Positions 18,897 to 26,752 of a stretch of DNA of 64,000 nt are shown piece by piece (the first letter of the stretch is position 1; each line of letters starts with the position of its first letter). Location: positions 1-64,000 of the forward strand of contig JAXLYI010000010.1 of assembly GCA_046351555.1 (NCBI GenBank). The letters are read 5' to 3'. The position numbers and the translations under genes are program-made. The stretch comes from CAISKJ01 sp046351555 (lineage in GTDB: Bacteria; Myxococcota_A; Polyangia; Polyangiales; Ga0077539). The notes beneath the pieces were generated by a model. That model did no database searches, was not told the DNA's origin, and worked only from the letters and a program-made list of their open reading frames with translations.

Positions 18897-20074
18897 GGCG
18901 ACCCCGCGACGGCGCGAGCGCGGGCGATCATGTCGGCGGCGCGCTCCACCCACGCGAAGGGGATCGCCCCGAACAGCCTCCCCTCCGCCACCTCGCCGCG
19001 CAGCGCGGTCCATTCGCGGAGCCCGTGCGCGACGGCGAGCTCCTCGCGGACCCGGGCGGCGAGCGCGGGCGGAGGTTCTCCCACGAAGCGCGCGGCGAGG
19101 GCCTCCGCCGCGTGCCAGCGCATGAGTTCGGGCTCGAGCTCGTCGAGGAAGGCGAGCTCCTCCCACACGCGCGCGGCGAAGTCCGGGTCGTCGAGGCGGC
19201 GGCGCAGCACGCCCGGCAGCGCCTCGCGGAGTGCGCCGGCGCGCAGCCCGCGGAGCGCGTCGTCGCCGGCGACCAGGGCCCACACGTGGCGTTGGTAGCG
19301 CCCGGATCCGAAGAGCCACGCGACCAGACCGGCGGGCGCCGCGGCGGGGTCGCGGCCGGTGAGCGGGTCGTGGCCGACGTAGCGGACCACCGGGGCGAGG
19401 GGGACGTCGCCGCGCGGGCGTGCGGGCTCGCCGGCGTCGAGGAGGGCGCGCAGGCGGGCGAGGGCGCGCGCCGCGTCGGCGCGCTTGAGGTCGCTCGCGG
19501 CGATGACGTCGGCGAAGGCCGTGCGGTCGACGCGGGCGGGGAGCGCCCCGAGGAGCGGCCGCCACCTGCGCTCGCTGAAGTGGGCGGCGCGGGCGCCCTC
19601 GACGAGCGCGCGGGCCTCGTCGCGCGAGAGGACGCCGCGGCGGGCGGCGCGCGAGGCGGCGCAGCGGACGTTGACGAGCGCGACGGAGAGCGCGCGGTGG
19701 CCGCGGTCGGGGTCGGTGACGACGGCGACCTCGTCGTCGCTGTCGGCGAGGCCCAGGCGGTACATGCGGTAGATGGCTCCGACGCCTTCGACGCCGGCGG
19801 GCCAGCACTCGGCGGCGCGGAGCGCGCCCATGCTCGACGCGCCGAGCACGCGGGCGCCGTCGCGCGCGACGTCGACCACCTCGCGCGGCGACACGGCGAG
19901 CCCGTGGGCGAACGACCCGTCGAGCACGAGCATCACGTCGGCGCCGGCCTCGCGGGCGCGGGCGAGGTCGCCGCGGGCGACGGGCGGCAGCGCGACGGCC
20001 CCGGGGACGGCGGCGGCCACCTCGTCGGCGGACACGGTGGGGCCGCAGAAGACGACGGCGCGGGCGGCGCTCAC
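18893..20074 (-). CDS. tfuA: TfuA domain protein
   Basis: A 393-residue protein with the TfuA core at residues 1-130: VVFCGPTVSADEV, LVLDGSFAHGLAVSPREVVDVARDGARVLGASS in outline, then GALRAAEC and GVGAIYRMYRLGLADSDDEVAV. These are the family hallmarks (GP-T, GASSMGALRA, DDEVA). TfuA proteins partner YcaO enzymes in thioamide formation, and one is needed for trifolitoxin production. The remaining 260 residues form a helical extension longer than most TfuA proteins. The GTG start overlaps the YcaO stop by four bases, and the next gene overlaps this stop, so YcaO-TfuA-GT is one translational unit. Confidence 0.9.
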   Translation of the reverse strand: MSAARAVVFCGPTVSADEVAAAVPGAVALPPVARGDLARAREAGADVMLVLDGSFAHGLAVSPREVVDVARDGARVLGASSMGALRAAECWPAGVEGVGAIYRMYRLGLADSDDEVAVVTDPDRGHRALSVALVNVRCAASRAARRGVLSRDEARALVEGARAAHFSERRWRPLLGALPARVDRTAFADVIAASDLKRADAARALARLRALLDAGEPARPRGDVPLAPVVRYVGHDPLTGRDPAAAPAGLVAWLFGSGRYQRHVWALVAGDDALRGLRAGALREALPGVLRRRLDDPDFAARVWEELAFLDELEPELMRWHAAEALAARFVGEPPPALAARVREELAVAHGLREWTALRGEVAEGRLFGAIPFAWVERAADMIARARAVAGSP

Positions 20075-21303
20075 ACCAGCCTCCGGAGCAGGCGCGGGGT
20101 GGGCCGTCGCGCGGTGTCGCCGAAGGGCCCCGCGAGCCCGGGGACGATCGCGCGGACGACGGGGACGCCGAGGTCGGCGCGGGTGAGGTCGGCGACGAGG
20201 CAGCGCGCGAGGCCCGCGGCGCGGAGGCGCGCGACGATCGCGTCGAGGTCGGCGCGGAGGTCGCCGGGCGTGGGCGGGTCGTCGGGGAAGGGCGCGCGGC
20301 GCGCGGCATAGCGCTCGCCGATGCGCCGGAGGAGGAGCGCGGCGCGCTCGGGGGGCGCTTCGAATCCCTCGTAGGCGTCGCGGGCGCCGAGCATGCGGAC
20401 GGCGTGGGCCTGCACGACCTCGGTGACGGCGCGGACGGCGGCGCGCGAGGGGAGGAGGTCGCAGCCCATCCCTTCGAACGCGGCCTCGCGCGCGGCGCCG
20501 GGGAAGGCCGGGTCGACGAGGTACGCGGCGTAGACGGGGACGCCGGTGTCGTGGGTGAGGTCCTTCACGTGGACCTCCATCCCCGCGTCGCGGAGGCGCG
20601 CGAGCCACGGGCGCGTCGCGTCGGGCAGGGAATCGACGTCGACCATGCGGGGGGCGGCGCCGTGCGGGTCGCCGGGCTCGCCGAAGGCCTCGCAGAAGGC
20701 GTCGTCGGCGACGGCGTCGCGCTCGATGAGCTCGTAGAGGGCGTGGACGGCGGCCTCGGTGAGGGTGTTGCCCGAGGCGAGCCCGTTGGTCTCGACGCCG
20801 CGGCAGACGCCCTCGCGCGCGGGGGAGATCACCGCGTCGAGCGGGACCCAAGCGGGCTCACCACGCGCGAGGTCCCAGGCGTCGAGCCAGTCGATGGGGA
20901 GGTCGGGGCGGTACGTCGTGTCGAAGGGGAGGTCGAGGGAGGCGGGGTCGACGGCGGCGTCGCCGGCGCGCGCGCGGAGCGACTCGTACGACGCGCGCAC
21001 GACGCGGGCGGGGTCGACGTCCTCCGCGGTGACGCGCTCGATGGCCTCCATCACCGCGCTCAGGCGCGCGGCGGCGGCGGTGGCGCCCTTGCCGGCGTGG
21101 ACGGTGAGGTCGCGCGCGAGCGGGGTGACGGCCGACCACACCGGGAGCCCGAGCGGGTCGATGGGCGTGAGGTCGACCACGCGCGTGACGGGGACGCGCC
21201 GCAGGAGCGGGCGCACGCGCGCCCAGGTGTCGTCGTAGCGCGCGGCGTGGCCCGACGCGGTGACGACGGGCGTCGGCGGGAAGTGTCGGTCGGTGAGGGG
21301 CAT
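20071..21303 (-). CDS. ycaO: YcaO-domain cyclodehydratase/thioamide synthase
   Basis: A 410-residue YcaO enzyme. It uses ATP to activate peptide backbone amides, making azolines, amidines or thioamides. The ATP-binding signatures are present: AARLSAVMEAIERVTAEDV (the ExxER motif), and NGLASGNTLTEAAVHALYELIERDA for the second Glu motif. Later ADLTRADLGVPVVRAIVPGLAGPFGD matches the C-terminal family part; the terminal Pro-rich PxPxP motif of azoline-forming members is only partly echoed (RRPTPRLLRRLV). An adjacent TfuA and no fused E1/ocin-ThiF partner suggest backbone thioamide-type chemistry. The ATG at 21303 faces away from the putative precursor gene, 123 bases apart. Confidence 0.92.
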   Translation of the reverse strand: MPLTDRHFPPTPVVTASGHAARYDDTWARVRPLLRRVPVTRVVDLTPIDPLGLPVWSAVTPLARDLTVHAGKGATAAAARLSAVMEAIERVTAEDVDPARVVRASYESLRARAGDAAVDPASLDLPFDTTYRPDLPIDWLDAWDLARGEPAWVPLDAVISPAREGVCRGVETNGLASGNTLTEAAVHALYELIERDAVADDAFCEAFGEPGDPHGAAPRMVDVDSLPDATRPWLARLRDAGMEVHVKDLTHDTGVPVYAAYLVDPAFPGAAREAAFEGMGCDLLPSRAAVRAVTEVVQAHAVRMLGARDAYEGFEAPPERAALLLRRIGERYAARRAPFPDDPPTPGDLRADLDAIVARLRAAGLARCLVADLTRADLGVPVVRAIVPGLAGPFGDTARRPTPRLLRRLV

Positions 21304-21332
21304 CGACGCGACGGGGGAGCAACCGCGGTGCC

Positions 21333-21348
21333 GCGACGACGCGTCGCC
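21333..21348. promoter_or_regulatory. inverted repeat, possible activator site
   Basis: GCGAC and GTCGC arms flank a short GC-rich centre just upstream of the sigma-54-like promoter and between the divergent YcaO and peptide genes. It could bind an activator acting on both; this is inference from position. Confidence 0.3.
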
Positions 21349-21350
21349 CG

Positions 21351-21365
21351 CGGCACGCGTGTTGC
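21351..21365 (+). promoter_or_regulatory. sigma-54-like promoter of precursor gene
   Basis: CGGCACG-CGTG-TTGC matches the sigma-54 consensus (TGGCACG-N4-TTGC) at all but the first base, with GG at 21352-21353 and GC at 21364-21365 exactly ten bases apart. The predicted start is near 21377, leaving a leader of about 50 bases with a strong ribosome binding site. Confidence 0.6.
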
Positions 21366-21414
21366 GATGGGTTTCGCCGTCGCCGCGATGATGCGGGCGA
21401 CGCCACCGGAAGGT

Positions 21415-21420
21415 AAGGAG
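21415..21420 (+). promoter_or_regulatory. strong Shine-Dalgarno before precursor peptide
   Basis: AAGGAG is placed six bases before the ATG at 21427. It is one of the best ribosome binding sites in the window and is the main sign that the short frame is expressed. Confidence 0.7.
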
Positions 21421-21426
21421 TTCGCC

Positions 21427-21555
21427 ATGAAGAAGAACATGCAGACCGCGCCCGTCGCCCAGGTCGAGACCCCCTCGCTCAAGAACCTCGTCGTCAGCGG
21501 CGCCACCGCCGTGCGCACGGGCGTCAAGGCGGGCCGCGGCAACGCCGCGTACTGA
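21427..21555 (+). CDS. putative RiPP precursor peptide
   Basis: A 42-residue peptide divergent from ycaO-tfuA. It starts MKKNMQTAPVAQVE, has a helical middle (SLKNLVV) and ends GVKAGRGNAAY. Ser/Thr are at 17, 24, 27, 31; there is no Cys. Evidence for expression: AAGGAG six bases upstream, a sigma-54-like promoter, and a strong terminator hairpin 28 bases after the stop. From memory, the trifolitoxin precursor TfxA is also 42 residues with an 11-residue core at its C-terminus that includes Gly-Ser-Arg-Gln-Gly; the Ala-Gly-Arg-Gly-Asn here is reminiscent, but the similarity is weak. The core boundary is unknown; candidates are after Val23 or after Thr31. Confidence 0.72.
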   Translation: MKKNMQTAPVAQVETPSLKNLVVSGATAVRTGVKAGRGNAAY

Positions 21556-21582
21556 CCGTCGCTCCCGCCCCGCGAGGGGACT

Positions 21583-21626
21583 CCGCCGCGCCCGCAGCGC
21601 CATGCGCTCCGGGCGCGGCGGCGTTT
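21583..21626 (+). terminator. rho-independent-like terminator
   Basis: A 12-bp GC stem (21583-21594 with 21610-21621), one C/C mismatch, then a 5-bp inner stem closing a 3-base loop, followed by GCGTTT. It lies 28 bases after the precursor stop and isolates that gene as a single-gene transcript. The T-tract is short, as usual in such GC-rich DNA. Confidence 0.7.
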
Positions 21627-21640
21627 CGAAGGGGCGCGTT

Positions 21641-21724
21641 GTGAAGCGCGCCGCGCAACCCGTCCGGCGGATCGAGCGCGCGGCCGCGCAAGTCGCCCGG
21701 GGGGCGCTCCGCAAGGCCGGCTGA
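21641..21724 (+). CDS. possible small basic peptide
   Basis: A GTG with AAGGGG six bases upstream opens a 27-residue frame, mainly Arg, Ala and Lys (KRAAQPVRRIERAAA, ending ALRKAG). It would form a basic amphipathic helix. It lies after the terminator of the precursor gene and before the convergent aminotransferase gene, with no obvious promoter of its own. It may be a second peptide of the locus or may be non-coding. Frame openness at this GC content is weak evidence. Confidence 0.25.
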   Translation: MKRAAQPVRRIERAAAQVARGALRKAG

Positions 21725-21728
21725 CCCC

Positions 21729-22943
21729 CTACGCGTGCGCCCGCACCACGTCGGCCATCCGGTCGCGCTCGGCCTCCGGCACCTCCGGGTACGCAGGCAG
21801 GAACACCGCCCGCCCGCCCCACGCCTCGCACGCTGCCGCCCGCGCGCCCGGCCGCTCCGGCGCCTCCGGCACCGCCGCGATGCTGCTCGTGCCGCGCGCG
21901 CCATCGAAGCCCGCGCCGCGCAGCGCCGCCACCAGCGCGTCGGGCCGCGCGCTGAGCACCGCGAAGAGCCAGTGCGTCCGCGCCGCCATCGCGCGACCGA
22001 GCACCGGCACCGCGCCGCCGAGCCGCGCGATCAGCCGCTCGCCCGCCGCGGCCCGGGCCGCCACGCGCGCCGCGTCGAAGCCCGCGAGGTTCTCGGCCAG
22101 CGTCGCGCAGAGGGCCGCGCAGGGCCGCCAGCGGATCGCCCGGAGGAGCGCGCCGACGTCGTCCGCCGGGAAGCCGCGCGTCGCCCCCATGATCGCCGCG
22201 TCGAGCGGTCGCCCCGCGGACTCGATCGCGCGCGCGAAGCGGGCGTAGCGGGTGGGGTCGCGCAGCGCCGCGAGGCCGAGGTACGTCGCCACCTTGCGCG
22301 CGTAGCGGCCGTCGGGCTGCGCGGGCCACGCGGCCATCGTCGCGCGCATCCGTTCGCGCAGCGCGCCGTCGCGCACGCGGACGAGCGCGCCGCCGAGCGC
22401 GGTGGCCGTCTTGATCGAACCGAAGCTGTGGAACACGACGTCGGCGTCGGGGCTCCCGGCGAGGCGGGCGGGGCCGGTGAAGCCCTGCGCGTCGTCGTCG
22501 ACCAGCAGCACGCCGCGGGCCCGGCACGCGCGGGCGTAGGGCGCGAGGTCGACGGCGCCGCCGAAGAGCTGGGCGACGACGGCGACGCGCGTGGCGGGCG
22601 TGAGCGAGGCGGCGAAATCCTCGGGCGCGGGGGCGAGCGTCGCCTCGCCGCAGTCGACGGGAACCGGGACGAGCCCGTGCGCGCGGACGACGCGGGCCAT
22701 GTCGGGGATCGTCCACCCCGAGAGCACCACCTCGCTCCCCGGAGGCAGCGCGAGCGCGGTGAGGAGCGCGTCGAAGCCCGAGCGCACCGAGAGGGCCGCG
22801 AGCGCCTCGCCGCGGGGGCACGCGAGGGCTTCGAGGCGTTCGAGCGCGCCGCGCGGCGGGCGGGCGCAGCGGGCGAGGGCGCGGGCGAGGGCGGCGGGCT
22901 CGACGTCGATGCGGTGCCGCGGGTGGAGGCGCGCGGCGCTCAC
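21729..22943 (-). CDS. DegT/DnrJ/EryC1-type PLP aminotransferase
   Basis: A 404-residue fold-type I PLP enzyme. Key segments are SVRSGFDALLTALALPPGSEVVLSGWTIP (split here only as description of the N-terminal cofactor site), VLLVDDDAQGF with the PLP-ring Asp, and VVFHSFGSIKTATALGGA with the Schiff-base Lys. These fit the sugar or keto aminotransferase family (DegT/StrS), although the usual GEGG is GG only. The GTG at 22943 overlaps the acyltransferase stop by four bases, so the two are one unit. It may aminate a sugar for the nearby glycosyltransferase; that link is an inference from proximity. Confidence 0.8.
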   Translation of the reverse strand: MSAARLHPRHRIDVEPAALARALARCARPPRGALERLEALACPRGEALAALSVRSGFDALLTALALPPGSEVVLSGWTIPDMARVVRAHGLVPVPVDCGEATLAPAPEDFAASLTPATRVAVVAQLFGGAVDLAPYARACRARGVLLVDDDAQGFTGPARLAGSPDADVVFHSFGSIKTATALGGALVRVRDGALRERMRATMAAWPAQPDGRYARKVATYLGLAALRDPTRYARFARAIESAGRPLDAAIMGATRGFPADDVGALLRAIRWRPCAALCATLAENLAGFDAARVAARAAAGERLIARLGGAVPVLGRAMAARTHWLFAVLSARPDALVAALRGAGFDGARGTSSIAAVPEAPERPGARAAACEAWGGRAVFLPAYPEVPEAERDRMADVVRAHA

Positions 22944-23902
22944 AGGAAGCGCTTCGTCCCCCGCGTCCCGTCGGGCGCGAAGCCCTCGCGGCGTTGGTAG
23001 TCGGGCGCGAGCAGGGCGTCGATGCGGTCCATGAGGTCGTCGGTGGCGCGCTGGAGCGCGGGGCGGTGGCGGCGCTCGTGCTCGGGGTCGAAGGGGCGGA
23101 AGTCGTCGGGCAGGTCGGCGAGGTCGGGGCGGTAGGGCGCGCCGAAGCGGAAGTCGATCGCGCCGCCGCGCAGGAGCGGCGTCTGCCCGCGGAAGGCCTC
23201 GCGCGCGCCGCTCATCCCGACGGGAACCAGCGGCAGCCCGAGCGCGCGGGCGAACATCACCGCGCCGATGCGCCCCGGCCCGAGCCGCGACGACACCGTC
23301 CCCTCGGGGTAGACGTGAATCGAGTGGCCCGCGGCCACGGCCTCGCGCGCGAGGCGAACCGCGCCGCCGAGGAGCTCGCGGTAGGCGCGCTGCCAGGCCG
23401 CGCGGAGGGGCTCGTTCGCGGGGTCGAAGGCGACGCCGAGGATGTCGCGCGGGCGGGTGCGGAGGGGCGCGAGCTCGGGGCCGTCGGGCGGCGGCGCGCC
23501 GGCGTCGAGGTGGTCGCGGAGCGCGCGGTACTCGGCCTCGGTGGGGCGGCGGCCGAGGGTCGCGGTCGCGTCGCGGAGGATCACGTAGCCCTTGGAGGCG
23601 AGCGGGATGACGCCGGTGTTCTCCATCACGGGGCGCATCCAGGCGACGTGGTAGTTCTTGGCCTTGGTGATGGTGGCGACGGGGAGGTCGCGGGCCCACA
23701 TCGCCGAGCGGAAGGTGAGGAAGTCGTACTTCTGCGACGAGTTGGAGGCGTAGAGCACCGGCGACGCGGGCGGCGCGAAGTCGTGCAGCACGAGGCGCGT
23801 CCCGGTGGCGGCCTCCATCGGGCGGAAGGCGGCGGCCACGGCGCGCTGCCAGCGCCGGTTGGGGAGGATGCGGTAGTGCGCGAGGTAGGCGAGGTCGATC
23901 AC
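22940..23902 (-). CDS. PlsC-like acyltransferase
   Basis: A 320-residue protein of the 1-acylglycerol-3-phosphate acyltransferase superfamily. The catalytic block I is variant: ASNSSQKYDFL replaces the NHxxxxD of PlsC, so the catalytic His is replaced by Ser while the Asp is kept. Block III is good, HVYPEGTVSSRLG, and block IV is VPVGMSG. The loss of His makes the reaction uncertain; such forms may act on other acceptors. It is co-translated with the aminotransferase and starts 43 bases after the histidine kinase stop on the same strand. Confidence 0.72.
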   Translation of the reverse strand: MIDLAYLAHYRILPNRRWQRAVAAAFRPMEAATGTRLVLHDFAPPASPVLYASNSSQKYDFLTFRSAMWARDLPVATITKAKNYHVAWMRPVMENTGVIPLASKGYVILRDATATLGRRPTEAEYRALRDHLDAGAPPPDGPELAPLRTRPRDILGVAFDPANEPLRAAWQRAYRELLGGAVRLAREAVAAGHSIHVYPEGTVSSRLGPGRIGAVMFARALGLPLVPVGMSGAREAFRGQTPLLRGGAIDFRFGAPYRPDLADLPDDFRPFDPEHERRHRPALQRATDDLMDRIDALLAPDYQRREGFAPDGTRGTKRFL

Positions 23903-23945
23903 GGCGCGCGGGATGACAACGCGGGCGCGGCCCGGCGCGCAAGCG

Positions 23946-25610
23946 TCAGTCGAAGCCCACGTCGCGCAGCGCGCGGGAGAGCGAGGCGAGGTCGATGGGC
24001 TTGGAGAGGTAGCCCGTCATCCCCGCGGCGGCGCAGGCGCGGCGGTCGGCCTCCATCGCCGATGCGGTGAGCGCCAGGATGGGGAGCGACGCGGCCGGCG
24101 TCCCGAGCGCGCGGATCGCCCGGGTGGCCGCGAGGCCGTCCATCTCGGGCATGTGGTAGTCCATCAGCACGACGTCGAAGCGCCCGTCGCGGGCCCGCGC
24201 GACCCCCTCGGCGCCGTCGCCCGCCACCTCCGCCGTCGCCCCGAGCTTGCGGAGGAGCTGCACCGCCACGCGCTGGTTGGTGGGGTTGTCCTCCACCACG
24301 AGCACGTGGGCCGGACGGGTGAGCGGCCGCCACGCGCGCCCCGCCGCCGGGGCGACCGTCGCCGCGGCCTCCGCGTGCGGGAGCGTGAGGCACGCGGTGA
24401 AGGTCGAGCCGCGGCCCTGCTCGCTCGCGACGGTGAGCGAGCCGCCCATCAGCTCGACCAGCGCGCGGGAGATCGCCAGCCCGAGGCCCGTCCCCCCGAA
24501 GCGCCGCGTCGTGCTCGGGTCGGCCTGGGTGAACTTCTCGAACACGTACTCCAGCTTGTCGGCCGCGATGCCGACGCCCGTGTCGGCCACCGCGAGGGAG
24601 AGCGCCGACGCGCCCGGGAGCGCCTCCCGCTCGCGCACGACGAGCCGCACCGAGCCCGCGGGCGTGAAGCGGATCGCGTTGGAGACGAGGTTGAGCATCA
24701 CCTGCCGGAGGCGCCCGCCGTCGCCGACGAGCAGCGCCGGGCAGGCGGGGTCGTAGTCCAGCGCGAGCTCGACCCCGCGCGCGGCCGCGAGCTGGCCGCA
24801 GAGCGACACCACCTCCTCGCAGGCGGCGCGCAGGTCGAAGGGGAGCGACTCGACCGTCATCATCCCGGCCTCGACCTTCGACACGTCGAGGATGTCGTTG
24901 ACCACCGCGAGGAGCGCCGCGGCCGACGAGCGGATCACCTGCGCGTACTCCCGCGGCTCGGGGGCGAGCGGCGTCTCGGCCAGGAGCGCGGCCATCCCGA
25001 GGATGCCGTTGAGCGGCGTCCGCACCTCGTGGCTCATGTTGGCCAGGAACTGCCCCTTCGCCGCGCTCGCCGCCTCGGCGCGGTCGCGCTCGCGCACCAG
25101 CGCCTCGCGCGCCGTCACGTTGCGGTAGACCATCGCCGTGAGGTCGGCCACCAGCCGGAGCGCCGCCAGCGTCGCCGCGTCGAAGCGGTGCGGGCGGCCG
25201 CTGGCGCAGCCCATCGAGCCGACGCACTCGCCGCACACCACCAGCGGCACCCACAGCCGCGAGCGCACGACGAAGCTGCGCGGGCCCGTCCGCGAGATGC
25301 CGTCGGTGTCGGCCTCCACGTCCGGCACGTGGAGCGCCTCGCGCGTGCGGAAGACGTGGCCCGGGTGCCGCTCCATCGCCGTCCGCTCGGCCTGGACGCG
25401 GTCGTCGGGCGTGAAGCCGGTGTCGGCCATCAGCCGCAGCCGCCCCGCCGCGGCGTCGTACAGGTAGAGCCCCCAGTACTCGATGCCGAGCAGCTCGTCG
25501 GCGATCGCCTTCACCTCATACAACAGCGACGGGAGGTCGTGGACGCGGGCGAAGCGCGCCGTCACCTCCGCCAGCCGCTCGACGCCGACGCTGTGTACTT
25601 CTCCGTCCAA
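23946..25610 (-). CDS. hybrid histidine kinase (GAF-HisKA-HATPase-REC)
   Basis: A cytoplasmic hybrid sensor kinase of about 554 residues. A GAF domain occupies roughly 10-165 (EYWGLYLYDAAAGRLRLMADTGF region). The dimerisation/phospho-acceptor helix has MSHEVRTPLNGILGM with the phospho-His. The ATPase has N box NLVSNAIRFT, DTGVGI and GTGLGL. The C-terminal receiver has the phospho-Asp in VVLMDYHMPEMDGL and Lys near YLSKPID. No membrane segment is visible. The TTG at 25610 is preferred, because the frame upstream to an ATG at 25739 has codons unlike the rest. Lying just upstream of the acyltransferase on the same strand, it may regulate the adjacent biosynthetic locus. Confidence 0.85.
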   Translation of the reverse strand: MDGEVHSVGVERLAEVTARFARVHDLPSLLYEVKAIADELLGIEYWGLYLYDAAAGRLRLMADTGFTPDDRVQAERTAMERHPGHVFRTREALHVPDVEADTDGISRTGPRSFVVRSRLWVPLVVCGECVGSMGCASGRPHRFDAATLAALRLVADLTAMVYRNVTAREALVRERDRAEAASAAKGQFLANMSHEVRTPLNGILGMAALLAETPLAPEPREYAQVIRSSAAALLAVVNDILDVSKVEAGMMTVESLPFDLRAACEEVVSLCGQLAAARGVELALDYDPACPALLVGDGGRLRQVMLNLVSNAIRFTPAGSVRLVVREREALPGASALSLAVADTGVGIAADKLEYVFEKFTQADPSTTRRFGGTGLGLAISRALVELMGGSLTVASEQGRGSTFTACLTLPHAEAAATVAPAAGRAWRPLTRPAHVLVVEDNPTNQRVAVQLLRKLGATAEVAGDGAEGVARARDGRFDVVLMDYHMPEMDGLAATRAIRALGTPAASLPILALTASAMEADRRACAAAGMTGYLSKPIDLASLSRALRDVGFD

Positions 25611-25794
25611 TGCCCGCCCATCCCAGCAATTCCTGGCGCCGACCTCAACTGAAAAGATGGCGCGGAGGTGGGACGGTCGTTGCTCGATCGTTGCGCTTCT
25701 CGGACGGCGGGCGCGCGATTGTATCGCTGCGCCATCCAATACCCTTCACACCATACAGCTTCTCACCCGCGTGGGCGCGCCGCACAATCGCCGC

Positions 25795-26715
25795 ATGCCC
25801 CGCCACCCCACAGCCTTCGCGCTCCTGCTGCTCGGCGCCGCGCACTGCGGCGGCGTCGTGGTCACCTCCGACAACGCCCGCACCGACGCTTCCATCACAG
25901 ACGCTTCTTCCGCGGACGCTTCCCCCGCGGACGCGCCGCCCGCACAGCCCGACTCGCCCCCGTGCGCCGACGTCCGCGCGGCGTGCGGGCCGCTCCCACA
26001 GCAGGTGGTGGTCGGGCGCGCGTCGGGGCTCGTCGGGCTCGACGGCGCGCGGGCCCGCTTCGCCATCCGGTACGCGCGGGCGCAGGGCGAGGGCCCGGGC
26101 TCGCAGCTCGGCGTGGTGAGCGCGTGGGCCACCGTGCGGGGTGGCTCCTTCGAGGCGTGCGTGTGCCTGCCGCGCGGCGGGAGCGAGTACCCGGCGCTCG
26201 CGGCCCTGGTGATCGCCCCGGGCGCCGCAGGGGAGTCGGGCGCCGACCTCGCGCGCGCGTCGTACAGCCAGCGCTTCGCCACGCTCGGCGAGGAGGACTT
26301 CACCATGGCCTTCGCCGAGCCCGCGCCGCGGCCCATCGCCGAGGCCGCCCTCGCCGCGATGGAGGAGCGCGCGCTGGCGGTCACCGTGCGCGGCCTCGAC
26401 GCGGCGCCGGCGGGCGCGACGGTTCACGCGGGCGTGGTCGCGGCCGAGCGCCCGGTGGCGTCGCAGCTCGCGACGGCGCGCGTCGAGGGCGGGCGCGCGG
26501 CGCTGTCGTGGTCGATGCCCGGGCGCGCGCGCACCGGCGAGCGGGCGGCGGTGCTCGTCGACCGCAACAACGACCGTCGCTGCGACCCGGGCGACCTCGG
26601 GGGCTTCGCGGCGCTGGGCGCGGGCGCCGAGGCGTCGGTCGACTCGCTCGTGACGGGCGACGCGCTCGCGCCCGTGTGCGCCGCCCTCGCGCTCGAGACG
26701 CCGCGCGAACGCTGA
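25795..26715 (+). CDS. lipoprotein with DAS/ADA linker
   Basis: A 306-residue lipoprotein: signal peptide with lipobox (LLLLGAAHC, Cys about 16), then an Asp/Ala/Ser linker (TDASITDASSADASPADAP) common to outer lipoproteins in this window. A globular part follows from about residue 60, with CADVRAACGPLP, beta-rich segments, and CVCLPRGGSEYP. Near the end DRNNDRRCDPGDLGG looks like a calcium-binding loop. A CACAAT element lies six bases before the ATG with TTCTCA 17 bases further upstream. Function unknown. Confidence 0.7.
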   Translation: MPRHPTAFALLLLGAAHCGGVVVTSDNARTDASITDASSADASPADAPPAQPDSPPCADVRAACGPLPQQVVVGRASGLVGLDGARARFAIRYARAQGEGPGSQLGVVSAWATVRGGSFEACVCLPRGGSEYPALAALVIAPGAAGESGADLARASYSQRFATLGEEDFTMAFAEPAPRPIAEAALAAMEERALAVTVRGLDAAPAGATVHAGVVAAERPVASQLATARVEGGRAALSWSMPGRARTGERAAVLVDRNNDRRCDPGDLGGFAALGAGAEASVDSLVTGDALAPVCAALALETPRER

Positions 26716-26737
26716 ACGCCCGCCCCCGCCGCTCTGG

Positions 26738-26743
26738 TACAAC
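26738..26743 (+). promoter_or_regulatory. -10 element, probable leaderless start
   Basis: TACAAC nine bases before the ATG of the GH36-like gene, in the same geometry as other elements in the window. Confidence 0.4.
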
Positions 26744-26752
26744 CGCCGGGCC

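Noticed and set aside
21602..21724. A 40-residue frame from the ATG at 21602
   Set aside because: The ATG is in the loop of the terminator hairpin and has no ribosome site; only the internal GTG at 21641 is kept as a weak candidate.
25611..25739. N-terminal extension of the hybrid kinase to the ATG at 25739
   Set aside because: Codons there (ATA, AGA, GTT, TTT, GCA) differ from the rest of the gene and the region looks like a promoter; a TTG at 25610 is preferred, with moderate certainty.
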